Assembly: GCF_010671925.1 (NCBI RefSeq)
Contig: NZ_JAAHIH010000009.1
Span: 62,001-126,000, forward strand
From: Moorena sp. SIOASIH
GTDB taxonomy: Bacteria; Cyanobacteriota; Cyanobacteriia; Cyanobacteriales; Coleofasciculaceae
Reading direction: 5' to 3'
DNA: 64,000 bases
Shown here: positions 17,656-27,216 of the stretch, piece by piece
How positions within the stretch are numbered: the stretch's first letter is position 1
How the letters are laid out: the number at the start of each line of letters is the position of its first letter
Position numbers and translations under genes: made by a program
Notes under the pieces: model-generated
Databases searched by the model: none
Told to the model about the DNA's origin: nothing
What the model saw: only the letters and a program-made list of their open reading frames with translations

Positions 17656-18038
17656 TTAACCAGATTGCGATCGCGTTTGCTAAAATTCTGCTAAAATCAT
17701 TTATGGAAAGTAAATTAACCAGCACCCTTAATCATAAGGATTGCTAAACAGCTCAAATCCTTAATTCCATCACTTAATCCCATTAGCCAAATCTGACCGG
17801 AAAGCGAGAAGGGCTGACCGCTACTGTAGCCGATTAGCCAACAGCTATGGCTAGCATCTAGAGCTAGCATCTATGGCTAGTATCTACCGAAACCATCCTG
17901 ATACCAGGGAATTTCTACCGTAATTACTACCGTATGTCATTTAACTGTGACATGCTCCCTCTTAAGAGGAAAATCAACAGAAAAAAACTACCCTCTTAAT
18001 GGCCTAGTCATACCCAAATTCCCTGATGACCTGCCAGT

Positions 18039-20051
18039 ATGATCTGCTGTCTTAATCCCGATTGCCAGAATCCCATTAATCCGGATGATAACCAGTTTTG
18101 CCAAAGCTGTGGTAACAAACTAGTACTCCTAAAAAACCGCTATCGTCCGATTCGACCCATCGGAGATGGGGGATTTTCCAAAACCTATCTGGCAGAAGAT
18201 AGGGACAAATTGGATGAATACTGTGTGATTAAGCAGCTAGCCCCCCAACTTGAGGGAACGAAGGCACTCAAAAAGGCACGAGAATTATTTGAGCAAGAGG
18301 CAAAACAATTGCAAAGGCTGGGACAACATCCCCAAATCCCTACCTTGCTAGCTTACTTTGAGGAAGATCAGCGCTTATATTTGCTCCAAGAGTATATCGA
18401 GGGGAAAACCTTAGAGCAAGAGTTGGCAGAAGCAGGACCGTTCAGTGAAGACAAGATTAGGGATCTTTTATTTGAACTGCTAACTATTCTCAAGTTTGTC
18501 CATCAACAGAAGGTGATTCACCGAGATATTAAACCAGGTAATATCATTCGCCGTCCTGCTTCGGCTCAAGGATCTGAAAAAAAGAATCAGCTAGTACTAA
18601 TCGATTTTGGGATAGCCAAGCAATTGAAGGCTACGGTCATGGCTAATATCACTGGCACCACTATCGGTTCCTTTGGCTATGTGCCTATGGAACAAATGGA
18701 GGGAGGTAAAGCCTATGCTGCTAGTGATTTATACAGTTTGGGCACGACCTGCTTTCATTTGCTGACCAATGTTCATCCTTGGGATTTGTGGAAGAAACAA
18801 GGCTATCGCTGGGTAAATAGTTGGCGAAAGCATTTAAAGCAACCGGTGAGTGAGCAATTGTGGTGGATAATGGATCGACTGCTCCCAGAAAGCTATCAGC
18901 ACCGTTATCAGTCTGTAGACCAAGTCTTGGAGGTGTTGGAGCTTCAGTCTGCGCCCTCTGCTAATCCCTCTCAATCAACCTCTAAGTATCACGAGTCTTT
19001 TCTGAACTTTTTAACGTCATTAAGACAAAATGAGCAGTTAAAAAAACAAGTGATGATGGGAGGAGTTTATTTATTATCTCTAGGATTAATTACTCAAGGA
19101 TATGGATATTTTCGCTATCACACCTTTCCGTCTAATCTAAGTTTTTTGATTGCTGGTTTACCCAGCAGTACCTACCTCAAAACTACTCTCAATGGACACT
19201 CTAACTCAGTGCGTTCTATTGCGGTTAGTCCTGATAGTAACTATTTGGTAAGTGGTAGTAATGATCATACTGTAAAAATTTGGAATTTGCCGAAAGGTGA
19301 GTTAGTTAGAACTCTTAATGGCCATGATGGTAATGTTTATTCTGTCGCTATTACTCCTGATGGAGAAAATATTGCTAGTGGTGGTGATGACAACACTATC
19401 AAGATTTGGAATTTGAAAAGGGGTCAGCTGAAAAAGAATCTTACTGGTCATCAGGGTTTTATTAGTTCTGTTGCGATTAGTTCCGATGGAAAAACGTTAG
19501 TAAGTGGCAGTTATGACCAAACTATCAAAGTTTGGAATTTACATACTGGTAAGCTGAAACAAACCTTAACGGGGGAAACGAATTGGGTTAGTTCGGTGGT
19601 GATTAGCCCTGATGGCAAAACATTAGTTAGTGGGAATGGGGGCAATACGATCAGAATTTGGGATTTGGATACAGGTAATATAAAAAAGACCCTCACCGGT
19701 CATAAAGATTCCGTTGTTTCTCTAATCATTAGCCCTGATGGGAAAACGTTGTTTAGTAGTAGTCTAGACCGTAATATTAAGATTTGGGATTTGACAATTG
19801 GTGAATTAAAAAATACCTTGACTGGACATATATACTATGTTCATTCTCTGGCGATTAGCCCCGATGGTAAGACCTTGGTTAGTGGGAGTGCAAATAATAC
19901 CATTAAGGTTTGGGATTTAGAAACATGGGAGTTAAAAACTACCCTCACTGGTCATACAAACTGGGTGAGTTCTCTGGCGATTAGTCCCGATGGAAAAACC
20001 TTAATAAGTGGCAGTAGAGATGATAGTCTTAAAGTTTGGAAGTTGCCTTAA
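18039..20051 (+). CDS. Ser/Thr protein kinase with C-terminal WD40 repeats
   Basis: This Hanks-type kinase probably phosphorylates proteins in response to a cue sensed by its WD40 part. The 670 residues hold an N-terminal zinc ribbon (CCLNPDC and CQSC, residues 3-23). The kinase domain at about 34-300 has the glycine loop IGDGGFSKTY, lysine VIKQL, catalytic HRDIKPGN and metal-binding IDFG. One membrane segment lies at about 340-365, followed by seven WD40 repeats at about 382-670 (for example GHSNSVRSIAVSPDSNYLVS and SGSYDQTIKVWNL). This order is common in filamentous cyanobacteria. The membrane segment would put the WD40 propeller on the other side from the kinase. It is transcribed alone from a repeat-rich upstream region. 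Confidence 0.95.
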   Translation: MICCLNPDCQNPINPDDNQFCQSCGNKLVLLKNRYRPIRPIGDGGFSKTYLAEDRDKLDEYCVIKQLAPQLEGTKALKKARELFEQEAKQLQRLGQHPQIPTLLAYFEEDQRLYLLQEYIEGKTLEQELAEAGPFSEDKIRDLLFELLTILKFVHQQKVIHRDIKPGNIIRRPASAQGSEKKNQLVLIDFGIAKQLKATVMANITGTTIGSFGYVPMEQMEGGKAYAASDLYSLGTTCFHLLTNVHPWDLWKKQGYRWVNSWRKHLKQPVSEQLWWIMDRLLPESYQHRYQSVDQVLEVLELQSAPSANPSQSTSKYHESFLNFLTSLRQNEQLKKQVMMGGVYLLSLGLITQGYGYFRYHTFPSNLSFLIAGLPSSTYLKTTLNGHSNSVRSIAVSPDSNYLVSGSNDHTVKIWNLPKGELVRTLNGHDGNVYSVAITPDGENIASGGDDNTIKIWNLKRGQLKKNLTGHQGFISSVAISSDGKTLVSGSYDQTIKVWNLHTGKLKQTLTGETNWVSSVVISPDGKTLVSGNGGNTIRIWDLDTGNIKKTLTGHKDSVVSLIISPDGKTLFSSSLDRNIKIWDLTIGELKNTLTGHIYYVHSLAISPDGKTLVSGSANNTIKVWDLETWELKTTLTGHTNWVSSLAISPDGKTLISGSRDDSLKVWKLP

Positions 20052-20103
20052 TTTATGACAGTAAGCTGGTCTTAATTTAAATTGAATAGTTCAGCAGCTC
20101 AAG

Positions 20104-20147
20104 GGAGCAGGGAGCAGGGAGCAGGGAGCAGGGAGCAGGGAGCAGGG
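20104..20147. repeat. GGGAGCA 7-bp tandem array
   Basis: There are about six units of GGGAGCA between the kinase and pgeF genes, followed at 20225-20265 by a degenerate TGTAAAC-type 7-bp array just before the pgeF start. The rest of the 20052-20270 gap shows no gene. Confidence 0.8.
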
Positions 20148-20270
20148 GTAAAGGGTTTGTTTTTTTTGATAACTAAATAATATCTAATTGAAATGCACAA
20201 TAGTTTAAAGTCACAACAGTAGAAACTGTAAGCTGTAAACTGTAAAGTGTAAACCGTAAACAAAATTTAA

Positions 20271-21056
20271 ATGCATACCTGGCACTGGCACACTTGGAAC
20301 AATTTGCCCTATTTAACGAGTAGCCTATTGAAGCAATGGAATCACGGCTTCTTTTCCTCAGCATTTTCTCCCCGTTCTCCTGAAGAAATGGTCGATGTAC
20401 TCCAGCCTGATGCCCAGGTGTATCGAGTTAAACAGGTCCACGGCAATACAGTACTGACTCCTGGGGAAATTGAAAGTACCCAAAACGGTGAGCCAGACTC
20501 CAATAAACCACCGGCTGATGGTATTATAAGTGAGGAAGCTAAGCAAGCTGTGTGGGTTTGTACGGCAGATTGTACGCCCTTACTGATTGGGGATATCGAA
20601 ACCGGACAGGTAGCAGCAGTTCATGCGGGTTGGCGGGGTACTGCTCAACGGATTGTTCCTAATGCGATCGCACGATTGCTAAACAATGGTAGCTGTAAAG
20701 AAAATCTACGCATTGCTCTCGGTCCAGCAATTACAGGGGAATGCTATCAGGTATCAGAAACCGTGGCGGCTGAAGTGGGAGCTAGTATTGTATCTACTGA
20801 TCAAGGGGATAGCACTGAATCAATTCTGGGGGTGTTGCAGGAGCTAGCAGACTCCCCAATATTAGAGGACCCGAAACCCGGACGAGTACGCTTGGATGTG
20901 CGGCGAGTGAATGTCTTACAGTTGGAACAATTGGGCATTGATTCAGAACAAATTGCGATCGCACCCCACTGCACTTACTCTGAACCAGAGCGTTTCTTTT
21001 CCTATCGCCGTAATCAACTTAAGAAAGTTCAGTGGTCTGGTATTATTAGCTATTGA
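20271..21056 (+). CDS. pgeF: PgeF/YfiH-type protein (multi-copper-fold purine nucleoside phosphorylase family)
   Basis: Family members (YfiH, PgeF, LACC1/FAMIN) act on purine nucleosides and in E. coli edit peptidoglycan precursors; the main role in cyanobacteria is not settled. The 261 residues contain YRVKQVHGNTVLTP near 45, ADGIISEEAKQ, VCTADCTPLLIGD near 102, VAAVHAGWRGTAQRIVPNAI near 122 and LGPAITGECYQV near 150. The metal-binding His, Cys and His of the QVHG, TADCTP and HAGWRG motifs are all present. The C-terminus has APHCTYSEPERFFSYRR. Length and motifs are standard. It is cytosolic. The ATG at 20271 is the first good start after the repeats. Confidence 0.92.
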   Translation: MHTWHWHTWNNLPYLTSSLLKQWNHGFFSSAFSPRSPEEMVDVLQPDAQVYRVKQVHGNTVLTPGEIESTQNGEPDSNKPPADGIISEEAKQAVWVCTADCTPLLIGDIETGQVAAVHAGWRGTAQRIVPNAIARLLNNGSCKENLRIALGPAITGECYQVSETVAAEVGASIVSTDQGDSTESILGVLQELADSPILEDPKPGRVRLDVRRVNVLQLEQLGIDSEQIAIAPHCTYSEPERFFSYRRNQLKKVQWSGIISY

Positions 21057-21500
21057 AGCGTAAGCTATCAGCTATCAGCGTGTCGCGTATCAGCTATCAG
21101 CTAATGCGCTACAGATTGTGCTACTTGATGTGCTTATGGGCTATGAGGAAGCTACACCGAACAGCTTTTGAATAAGCGATGCAGCGCCGACCTGCGGGGG
21201 TTTCCCCCACTCGCGCAATAATCAAGAAAACAAGTAAGCATTCGAATAATGCTGAGTTATGGAAAGCACCTCAAGCAGCGTGAGCCAAAGGCTGACGGCT
21301 GTTCGCGTAGCGTGAGCTTTTAGCTCACGGCTGACGGCTGAATGCAACGGAACCGGTACGACAATAGCAAAGAAACCTCCTTCAATAGACCTCTTGCAAA
21401 AATAAATATGAAATCAAAATCTATCCCTTTTGCCTTTTGCCTTTTGCCTTTTGCCTTGTCTTCACCAAGGTTGATGAGACTTATGCAAGAGGCCTAATTC
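21057..21500. repeat. Intergenic repeat cluster
   Basis: No gene is seen. The cluster contains TAGCTGA-like repeats at 21061-21105 and a palindromic repeat at about 21290-21340 (GTTCGCGTAGCGTGAGC followed by GCTCACGGC). A GCCTTTT 7-bp array lies at about 21426-21455. AGACCTCTTGCA at about 21388 and TGCAAGAGGCCT at about 21484 form inverted ends, so this is another small inverted-repeat element around the array. The helicase start follows directly. Confidence 0.65.
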
Positions 21501-23027
21501 ATGCCACGCACCCCTAGATTAACCTTTGACCGGGGAACTCTGATTTTGCATCCACCACCGAGGGGCAAAGCTTGGGTGGAGTATGCCACTTGGGATGATC
21601 GGGTAGAGAAGTTTCGGATTAGAGGAATTCACTATCGTCCTCTGGTAGAAAGCTTACTCAGAGAAAAGGTTGATTTTATCGATGATGCTAGGGAATTTGT
21701 GCCTCTGCCACTAGTATCTAGTTTTGAGATGGAACCTTATCCCCATCAACGGGAAGCTCTGTTGGCATGGAAGCAAGCCGGTCGTAAAGGGGTAGTGGTG
21801 CTACCAACGGGAGCAGGTAAGACTTATCTGGCCCAGTTGGCAATGCAAGACACTCCTCGTAGTACCATAGTTGTGGTACCAACCCTAGATTTAATGCACC
21901 AGTGGTATGCTCAACTCGAAGCAGCCTTTCCAGATGTGGAGGTGGGAGTGTTGGGGGGTGGTTCTCGCGATCGCACGCCTATCCTGATCGCCACCTATGA
22001 TAGTGCCACTATTCATGCCGAAACCTTAGGGAATCGGTACGCTTTGGTGATTTTTGATGAGTGTCATCACTTACCTACGGATTTTTATAAGGTGATTGCG
22101 GAATATGCGATCGCACCCTATCGGTTAGGACTGACAGCAACCCCAGACCGCTCCGATGGCCGTCATTGGGACCTTAATGGTTTGATAGGACCAGAGGTTT
22201 ATCGGAAAAGCCCTGATCAATTGGCGGGTTTGGCCCTAGCTGACCATAAGGTAATTCAGATTAAGGTCAAGCTGTCCCAAAAAGAACGCGATCGCTATAA
22301 TTCTTGCATGACGTTGCGCAATGATTTTTTGAGAGCCTCTAACATTCATCTCGGGAGTATTAAAGGTTGGCAGCAGTTTGTGATAGCAAGTGCGCGATCG
22401 CAAAGCGGACGCCGTGCCATGTTAGCTCACCGGGAGGCTAAGGAAATTGCCTTAGGTACCGATGGAAAATTAAGGATTTTGCTAGATTTACTGGCTCAGC
22501 ATTACCCAGAGAAGATGTTAATTTTTACTAATGGTAATGCTACACTTTATCGGATTTCTCAAGAGTTATTGATTCCTGCGATTACTCATCAAACCCCAGT
22601 CAAAGAGCGTCATGATATTTTGAAGCGATTTCGGGAGGGAGAGTATCGGTGTTTAGCGGCATCCCATGTGTTGAATGAGGGAGTCGATGTACCCGATGCG
22701 CGAGTAGCGATTATCTTATCAGGGACCGGTTCATCTCGGGAGTATATCCAGCGCTTGGGTCGGGTATTGCGTAAAGGAAAAGATGGGGAGAAGGTGGCGT
22801 TATTGTATGAAGTAGTAGCCGAGGATACTTCTGAAGAACGAACCTCTTGGCGTCGCCATGGTGGTGGTAGCAAGAATGAACCGCGAAGGCGCAAACAGCC
22901 GGAAGGAGCCCAGACGGGTAAGCAGTTGGAGTTATTGCCAGAGCAGGGTTATCAGGTGAAGCATAGAAGTAGCCCTAGGGCGGCTGAGTCTAAGGGCAAG
23001 TGGTCAGAAGAGGATGATGAGTTTTAA
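21501..23027 (+). CDS. XPB/RecQ-like superfamily 2 DNA helicase
   Basis: This ATP-dependent helicase is of the XPB/Ssl2 type, probably in DNA repair. The 508 residues have the N-terminal RLTFDRGTLILHPP, a YPHQREALLAWKQAGRKG Q-motif region and Walker A (PTGAGKT) near residue 100. Walker B is DECHH near 190, motif III LTATPDRSDG near 214, RILLDLLAQHYPEKMLIFT in the second RecA domain and the motif VI QRLGRVLRKGK near 410. The highly charged C-terminal tail (KNEPRRRKQPEG and SEEDDEF) is unstructured. In many cyanobacteria a DUF790 (Bax1-like nuclease) gene follows; here none does. Transcription is monocistronic as far as visible. Confidence 0.93.
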   Translation: MPRTPRLTFDRGTLILHPPPRGKAWVEYATWDDRVEKFRIRGIHYRPLVESLLREKVDFIDDAREFVPLPLVSSFEMEPYPHQREALLAWKQAGRKGVVVLPTGAGKTYLAQLAMQDTPRSTIVVVPTLDLMHQWYAQLEAAFPDVEVGVLGGGSRDRTPILIATYDSATIHAETLGNRYALVIFDECHHLPTDFYKVIAEYAIAPYRLGLTATPDRSDGRHWDLNGLIGPEVYRKSPDQLAGLALADHKVIQIKVKLSQKERDRYNSCMTLRNDFLRASNIHLGSIKGWQQFVIASARSQSGRRAMLAHREAKEIALGTDGKLRILLDLLAQHYPEKMLIFTNGNATLYRISQELLIPAITHQTPVKERHDILKRFREGEYRCLAASHVLNEGVDVPDARVAIILSGTGSSREYIQRLGRVLRKGKDGEKVALLYEVVAEDTSEERTSWRRHGGGSKNEPRRRKQPEGAQTGKQLELLPEQGYQVKHRSSPRAAESKGKWSEEDDEF

Positions 23028-23356
23028 GTTAGATGATCAGGTGATCATAGAGTATTGTCAGGATGGGTAGTTATTCCTGTGTAAAAATAATACTTGAACA
23101 ATATTCCTTGAAATTGGTATAACCTGTATAATTCATCTTAGGACTTACTAAGCCGACTAAACCTTGTAAGTCCTAAAATACTATCTTCCTCAAAAGGTGA
23201 TAGTGTGATATGGTGATGGGGTGCTAGGTATTAATGCAACTTGGTATCAACACCCCTCTCACCAGGTATCCTATCAGCAGCTTTCCCCTAAACTCTACAG
23301 AGCGAGTAAAGCAAACAATCTTACTTATCACCCGGTTAGATAAAGTGCCTTGGCGA

Positions 23357-24595
23357 CTAGACTGAGATAAAGTCATTAGCGGTCAGTAAACCACTAGAAT
23401 CGACAAAAGCAATGTCTTCTGTACCTAAGCTAATGCGAGTACCGTTGGTAATAGAAACACCAGCTCTTGTACCTGTGAATGAGCTTAACCTGTAATTGGA
23501 CAATGACCCGGAAATCTGGATCTTGTCAGAGTCAGTTTCGCCGAAGGAACTAAATCTGTCGAAATTGTCAATGACAGCGTAATCTACACCAGCACCGTTG
23601 TAATAGATCGAGCCACCGGTGCCCAGGATAATCAGATCCCTGGCAAAGAAATCACCAGGATCAAGGATATCAATTTCACCAACACCGTCTAGAATACTGT
23701 TAGTACCGTTAAGGGTATCTGAGCCCAAACCTCCAACTAGGCTATCGTTACCACCTGCGCCAACGAGGTTATCATTGTTAGAACCACCGATGAGGCTATC
23801 ATTCCCGCGACCTCCATTCAGAATATCGCTTCCGGAATTACCGTTGAGTCTGTCATTCCCAAAACTACCGGTGAGTATGTCATTCCCGCGACCTCCATTC
23901 AGAGTATCGTTCCCAAAACTACCGTTGAGTATGTCATTCCCAAGACTACCGTTGAGTATGTCATTCCCGCGATCTCCATTCAGAGTATCGTTTCCGAAAC
24001 CACCGTTGAGTAAGTCATTGCCAGAACCACCGTTGAGTAAGTCATTCTCGCGACCTCCATTCATAATATCGTTTCCAAAACCACCATTGAGTGTGTCATT
24101 CCCGGCACCTCCATTCAGAGTATCGTTTCCACCTCCACCATTGATGATGTCATTGCCACCATTACTGTTGAGCCGGTTTGCGCCGGTGGTACCGATGATT
24201 GTCTCACCCCTCTGAGAGCCCTCGACGTTCTCAAAATTGCGAATCGTTTCGGTATTACCTCGAAAAACCGAGGTGGTCTCAGTTGCCAGGTTGATGGTGA
24301 CCCGACGGGAGCCAAATGTGACATTGGAATAATCAATAGTGTCGATTCCTGAACCGCCATTGTGGATGTCGAAATTAACATCATCGTCGTCAATTATGGT
24401 ATCATTACCAAAACTACCATTAGTGGTGTCGGTTCCAGCTCCACCATTAAGTATGTCGTTGCCAAAACCACCATTGAGTGTGTCGTTGCCGCCAAGTCCA
24501 TTCAGAATGTCGTTGCCGCCAAGTCCATTCAGAATGTCGTTTCCACCTCCACCATTGAGTGTATCGTTGCCAGGACCGCCGAATCTCACTACCAT
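23357..24595 (-). CDS. RTX-type calcium-binding repeat protein
   Basis: It is probably secreted through a type I system, its repeats binding calcium outside the cell. The 412 residues start MVVRFGGPGNDTLNGGGGND without a cleavable signal, as expected. Two runs of GGxGNDxLN nonapeptides occur (about residues 6-60 and 140-300), separated by a non-repeat domain with TINLATETTSVFRGNTETI. The C-terminal region has DNFDRFSSFGETDSDKIQI and ends LLTANDFISV, the usual tail of cyanobacterial RTX proteins. The repeats produce long shadow frames on the other strand. No HlyB/HlyD/TolC genes are adjacent, although a HlyD fragment lies 1.8 kb away. The repeats leave the functional class open (adhesin, S-layer or enzyme). 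Confidence 0.9.
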   Translation of the reverse strand: MVVRFGGPGNDTLNGGGGNDILNGLGGNDILNGLGGNDTLNGGFGNDILNGGAGTDTTNGSFGNDTIIDDDDVNFDIHNGGSGIDTIDYSNVTFGSRRVTINLATETTSVFRGNTETIRNFENVEGSQRGETIIGTTGANRLNSNGGNDIINGGGGNDTLNGGAGNDTLNGGFGNDIMNGGRENDLLNGGSGNDLLNGGFGNDTLNGDRGNDILNGSLGNDILNGSFGNDTLNGGRGNDILTGSFGNDRLNGNSGSDILNGGRGNDSLIGGSNNDNLVGAGGNDSLVGGLGSDTLNGTNSILDGVGEIDILDPGDFFARDLIILGTGGSIYYNGAGVDYAVIDNFDRFSSFGETDSDKIQISGSLSNYRLSSFTGTRAGVSITNGTRISLGTEDIAFVDSSGLLTANDFISV

Positions 24596-24834
24596 TGTTT
24601 TCTCCTTAGAGTCAAATTTTTCATTTAGCTAGAAGTAGTTCTGCTTTATGAGTTACAGAACCCTATAATCAGTTTGGCCATCAAGAGCATCAAGGCTTTT
24701 TGACTGCCCTCACAAAAGTAATCACTCCGAAAATCCAATTTTTATACAGCCGAAGATAAAGTTTTGTAACTATTTGTAAATATGAAGTTTTGTAACGAAT
24801 TCCAGAAAACTTGGAAACTACCCTGATGTCAAAT

Positions 24835-25065
24835 TAAGTAGGTGGGCTTAACTATCCGTAAAATAGCGATTGAGATTAAAAATGCTGAAAACCTCTTTAA
24901 TAAAGGCTTTCAGCTTCATTTTACTATTTTGAGTTTTAAGCACCTACACAGAATTAATTGCCTACTCCAAATCTCTGTAACCCTTACCATACAAGGATTT
25001 GAGTTTTTTTTATGTGCAATTAATTTTGTGTACCTGCTTAACGTTGATTTATGCCCACCTACTTA
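24835..25065. mobile_element. 231-bp MITE with perfect 13-bp inverted ends
   Basis: TAAGTAGGTGGGC at the left and GCCCACCTACTTA at the right are exact inverted repeats. The element is absent from the otherwise matching upstream region of the second sigma-like gene (about 27180-27216), which acts as an empty-site comparison. It ends 18 bp before the ATG of copy A and so replaces its immediate upstream region. A 74-residue frame across it is not a gene. Confidence 0.85.
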
Positions 25066-25083
25066 GACAAGCATTCTTGATCA

Positions 25084-26238
25084 ATGGTCATGAACAAGCA
25101 AATTCAACATCTGGTGCTTAAACTACAACACTATTCTCGGGAAAATCAACAGCGGGAGCAGACTTTGGCAGAACTGGTTGAGCAAATTTTGCGTACCCGT
25201 AAAGTGTGTCGCCCACGACCAGGTCACCCTCTATCTGGCATCTATCTAGAGATCTATCAGACCGTAAAGCAGCAGCTCAACCATCAACTCAACGATGATA
25301 TTGACAGTCGATATCTACAAATGACTTCTGATCAGGAGTGGGCCTCTTGGCGAGATAGTGTCTTTAAAAAGGTACTCGACGAGGGTCGCTTTCAGCAGCT
25401 AGCCCTAGAAGCACAACGACACCCACCTCATACCCCAGAGGGATTTTATGCCTTAACGGAATTGCTCAATGCCCTTAAGCTTTCCGGTAAGCTTTACCAT
25501 CGAGGCCCATTTTCCCCGTCAGTCTATGATGATGCTGTGAATCGGACATTGTATTATGTCTATGAAAACCTCAATCACTACAATCGAGCCAAAGGAAAAT
25601 TTCTAACCTGGGTCAATTATCGCTTCGATAAGATGTTACAAAAGGCTCAACAAGACCTCACTGACCCATTTATCCAAGCTCAAGCTGGCAAAATTGTCAG
25701 AATCAAATATCAGTTGAGCGCTCTGATTAAAGGTACCAAACTAGAGCATGTAATTATTTGGATCACACTCAGCATCAAAGGCTTAATTACAGACAAGACC
25801 CAGGTCAGTAACGTTACTAAAATTCTGATAGTATTATTTCTGTTGTGCCAGTTAATCGCAAAAGACCGGACAAAGGGGAATTCCTTAGTGTTTGAGATGG
25901 CTAAAGCCACTCTGCCTCTCTCCTCACACTTGTCTGAGAACACTGGGGAATCGATACTCCTAGAGACTGTGGCACAACCAGAAACAGAACTGACGTTGTC
26001 TGATCAGATCAGACAGTATTTTAAAGAAGACCCGGAAAACCTCTTGCAGAAACATATTAAAAACCATCCTTCAGCTACCTTGCAAGTGATAGGGTTAGCC
26101 TACCTCGACGGAAAAAAATGGCAAGAGATATCGGATTGTTTAGGAATTAAACTTTCATCCTTGAATAACTTTTTTAAACGTAATCTTAGGAAATTAGCCC
26201 CGGAAATCAAGAGATATATAGAAGAAGAAATGGGCTGA
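25084..26238 (+). CDS. Sigma-70-like protein, copy A
   Basis: The 384-residue protein has a distant resemblance to sigma-70 factors. A region-2-like helical segment lies near residues 165-195 (NRTLYYVYENLNHYNRAKGK, then FLTWVNYRFDKML), and a region-4-like helix-turn-helix at about 335-378 (LQVIGLAYLDGKKWQEISD, then IKLSSLNNFFKRNLRKLAPE). The N-terminal 80 residues (LAELVEQILRTRKVCRP) and the middle segment with a long hydrophobic stretch (KILIVLFLLCQLIAKDR) are outside the classical sigma domains. Known relatives occur near DUF1822 and CHAT genes in filamentous cyanobacteria (recalled, not searched). It could be a true sigma factor or a DNA-binding regulator. Its 5' side has a MITE, so its expression may differ from copy B. 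Alternative start is the ATG at 25090. Confidence 0.78.
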   Translation: MVMNKQIQHLVLKLQHYSRENQQREQTLAELVEQILRTRKVCRPRPGHPLSGIYLEIYQTVKQQLNHQLNDDIDSRYLQMTSDQEWASWRDSVFKKVLDEGRFQQLALEAQRHPPHTPEGFYALTELLNALKLSGKLYHRGPFSPSVYDDAVNRTLYYVYENLNHYNRAKGKFLTWVNYRFDKMLQKAQQDLTDPFIQAQAGKIVRIKYQLSALIKGTKLEHVIIWITLSIKGLITDKTQVSNVTKILIVLFLLCQLIAKDRTKGNSLVFEMAKATLPLSSHLSENTGESILLETVAQPETELTLSDQIRQYFKEDPENLLQKHIKNHPSATLQVIGLAYLDGKKWQEISDCLGIKLSSLNNFFKRNLRKLAPEIKRYIEEEMG

Positions 26239-26364
26239 AAGTTCTATCAACAAATACCTGCTTATCCAAATCGGTGCTTAATCTGCTCAATACATAAACC
26301 TAAATCAACACGCAAAAGGCATGCATGCCAGAAGTGTTGAACAGGGAACAGGTATGATATCACA

Positions 26365-26820
26365 TTACAAGTCTGTGACTAGCCTTGCCTTCCTGAGCAG
26401 GAGTCTTAGCACAGTCTCTTCTCTAGAAATAATATCGGCTCTGCCCTCCATTCCCAATTGAAGGGAACACTGGTTTTTGCCTTTACCGAGCACATGGCTT
26501 TCTGGCGAGATCGTCACCTCGTAGAAAGCAGTAGCGGCACGCCCCTTCTGGCTTAAAGCACTAGAAACCATTGCTCTAGCACCATTACTTTGGGGTTTAA
26601 TAGTATCTTCGGAAATTTGGCTGACTACACCCTTGAGGGTACCATAATCTGGATAAGGACAGGCAGATACGCCCATGTGAACCTTTTGACCTTCTGCCAA
26701 CTTGCCAATATCGCTTGGTGACACCACTGCCTTTACCTTCAAGGGTGCATCACCGGGAAGAATTTGGGCAATTTCCTCTCCAGAGCGCACAGTTTGACCA
26801 GGGTTCCGCAAATTTAGCAT
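26365..26820 (-). pseudogene. HlyD-family secretion adaptor, C-terminal fragment
   Basis: HlyD proteins link a type I exporter in the inner membrane to an outer-membrane channel. The 151 residues read LNLRNPGQTVRSGEEIAQIL and IGKLAEGQKVHMGVSACPYP, then a beta-rich domain ending GMEGRADIISREETVLRLLL. That is only the last part of such a protein (normally about 400-500 residues, with an N-terminal membrane helix and coiled coil, both absent). It resembles the adaptors of cyanobacterial bacteriocin or NHLP-type exporters. Its ATG overlaps the end of a leader-peptide frame, consistent with a deletion that joined the two. Treat it as a remnant. Confidence 0.8.
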
Positions 26821-26921
26821 CGAACCTGTAAAGTGGCACCTCCTTCTACCACAGCCCCTTGTTTGGGAGTTAATTCAGTAAAAAGTTCTTCATTGGCAGT
26901 GATTTTGTCGATAGTTGACAT
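26814..26921 (-). pseudogene. Double-glycine leader peptide remnant (RiPP/bacteriocin type)
   Basis: A 35-residue frame starts at the ATG at 26919-26921, preceded by AGGAGAAAAACC as ribosome site. It begins MSTIDKITANEELFTELTPK and contains QGAVVEGG, a double-glycine type cleavage site as used by C39-peptidase exporters. The residues after it (ATLQVRC) would be the core, cut short by the junction with the HlyD fragment. The EL-rich leader and GG motif are typical of cyanobacterial bacteriocin-like precursors. The frame overlaps the HlyD fragment by a few bases. It is probably dead, since the core is seven residues. Confidence 0.6.
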
Positions 26922-27216
26922 GGTTTTTCTCCTGGATTTAACTTGACTTAAGTTGACTGAAATTACATCTTTTTTCCAGTCATGATGGTAAGCAAATCAG
27001 CAGTAATTCAACCCTATTAAACAGCACATTATGATCGGTTTTGCCATCAAAAGCATCACGCCTTTTTGACTGCCCTCACTCTGTTAATCACTCCAAAAAT
27101 CCAATTTTTCTACAGTTTTATATAAAGTTTTGTAAATTTTATTATAAAGTTTTGTAACAAATGCCATAAAACTTGGAAATTACCCTGATAACTAATTGCA
27201 CAAGGATTCCTGATCA

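Noticed and set aside
17333..17725. 130-residue frame with repeated VTGYRLQ
   Set aside because: Translation of the GTAACCT array on the minus strand.
23619..24632. Long plus-strand frames opposite the RTX gene
   Set aside because: Proline/serine-rich translations (SFPKPPLS, SLPEPPLS) are the antisense of the GGxGND repeats; the minus-strand reading has a known domain.
24842..25066. 74-residue frame upstream of sigma-like copy A
   Set aside because: Lies entirely in the 231-bp MITE and has no counterpart at copy B.
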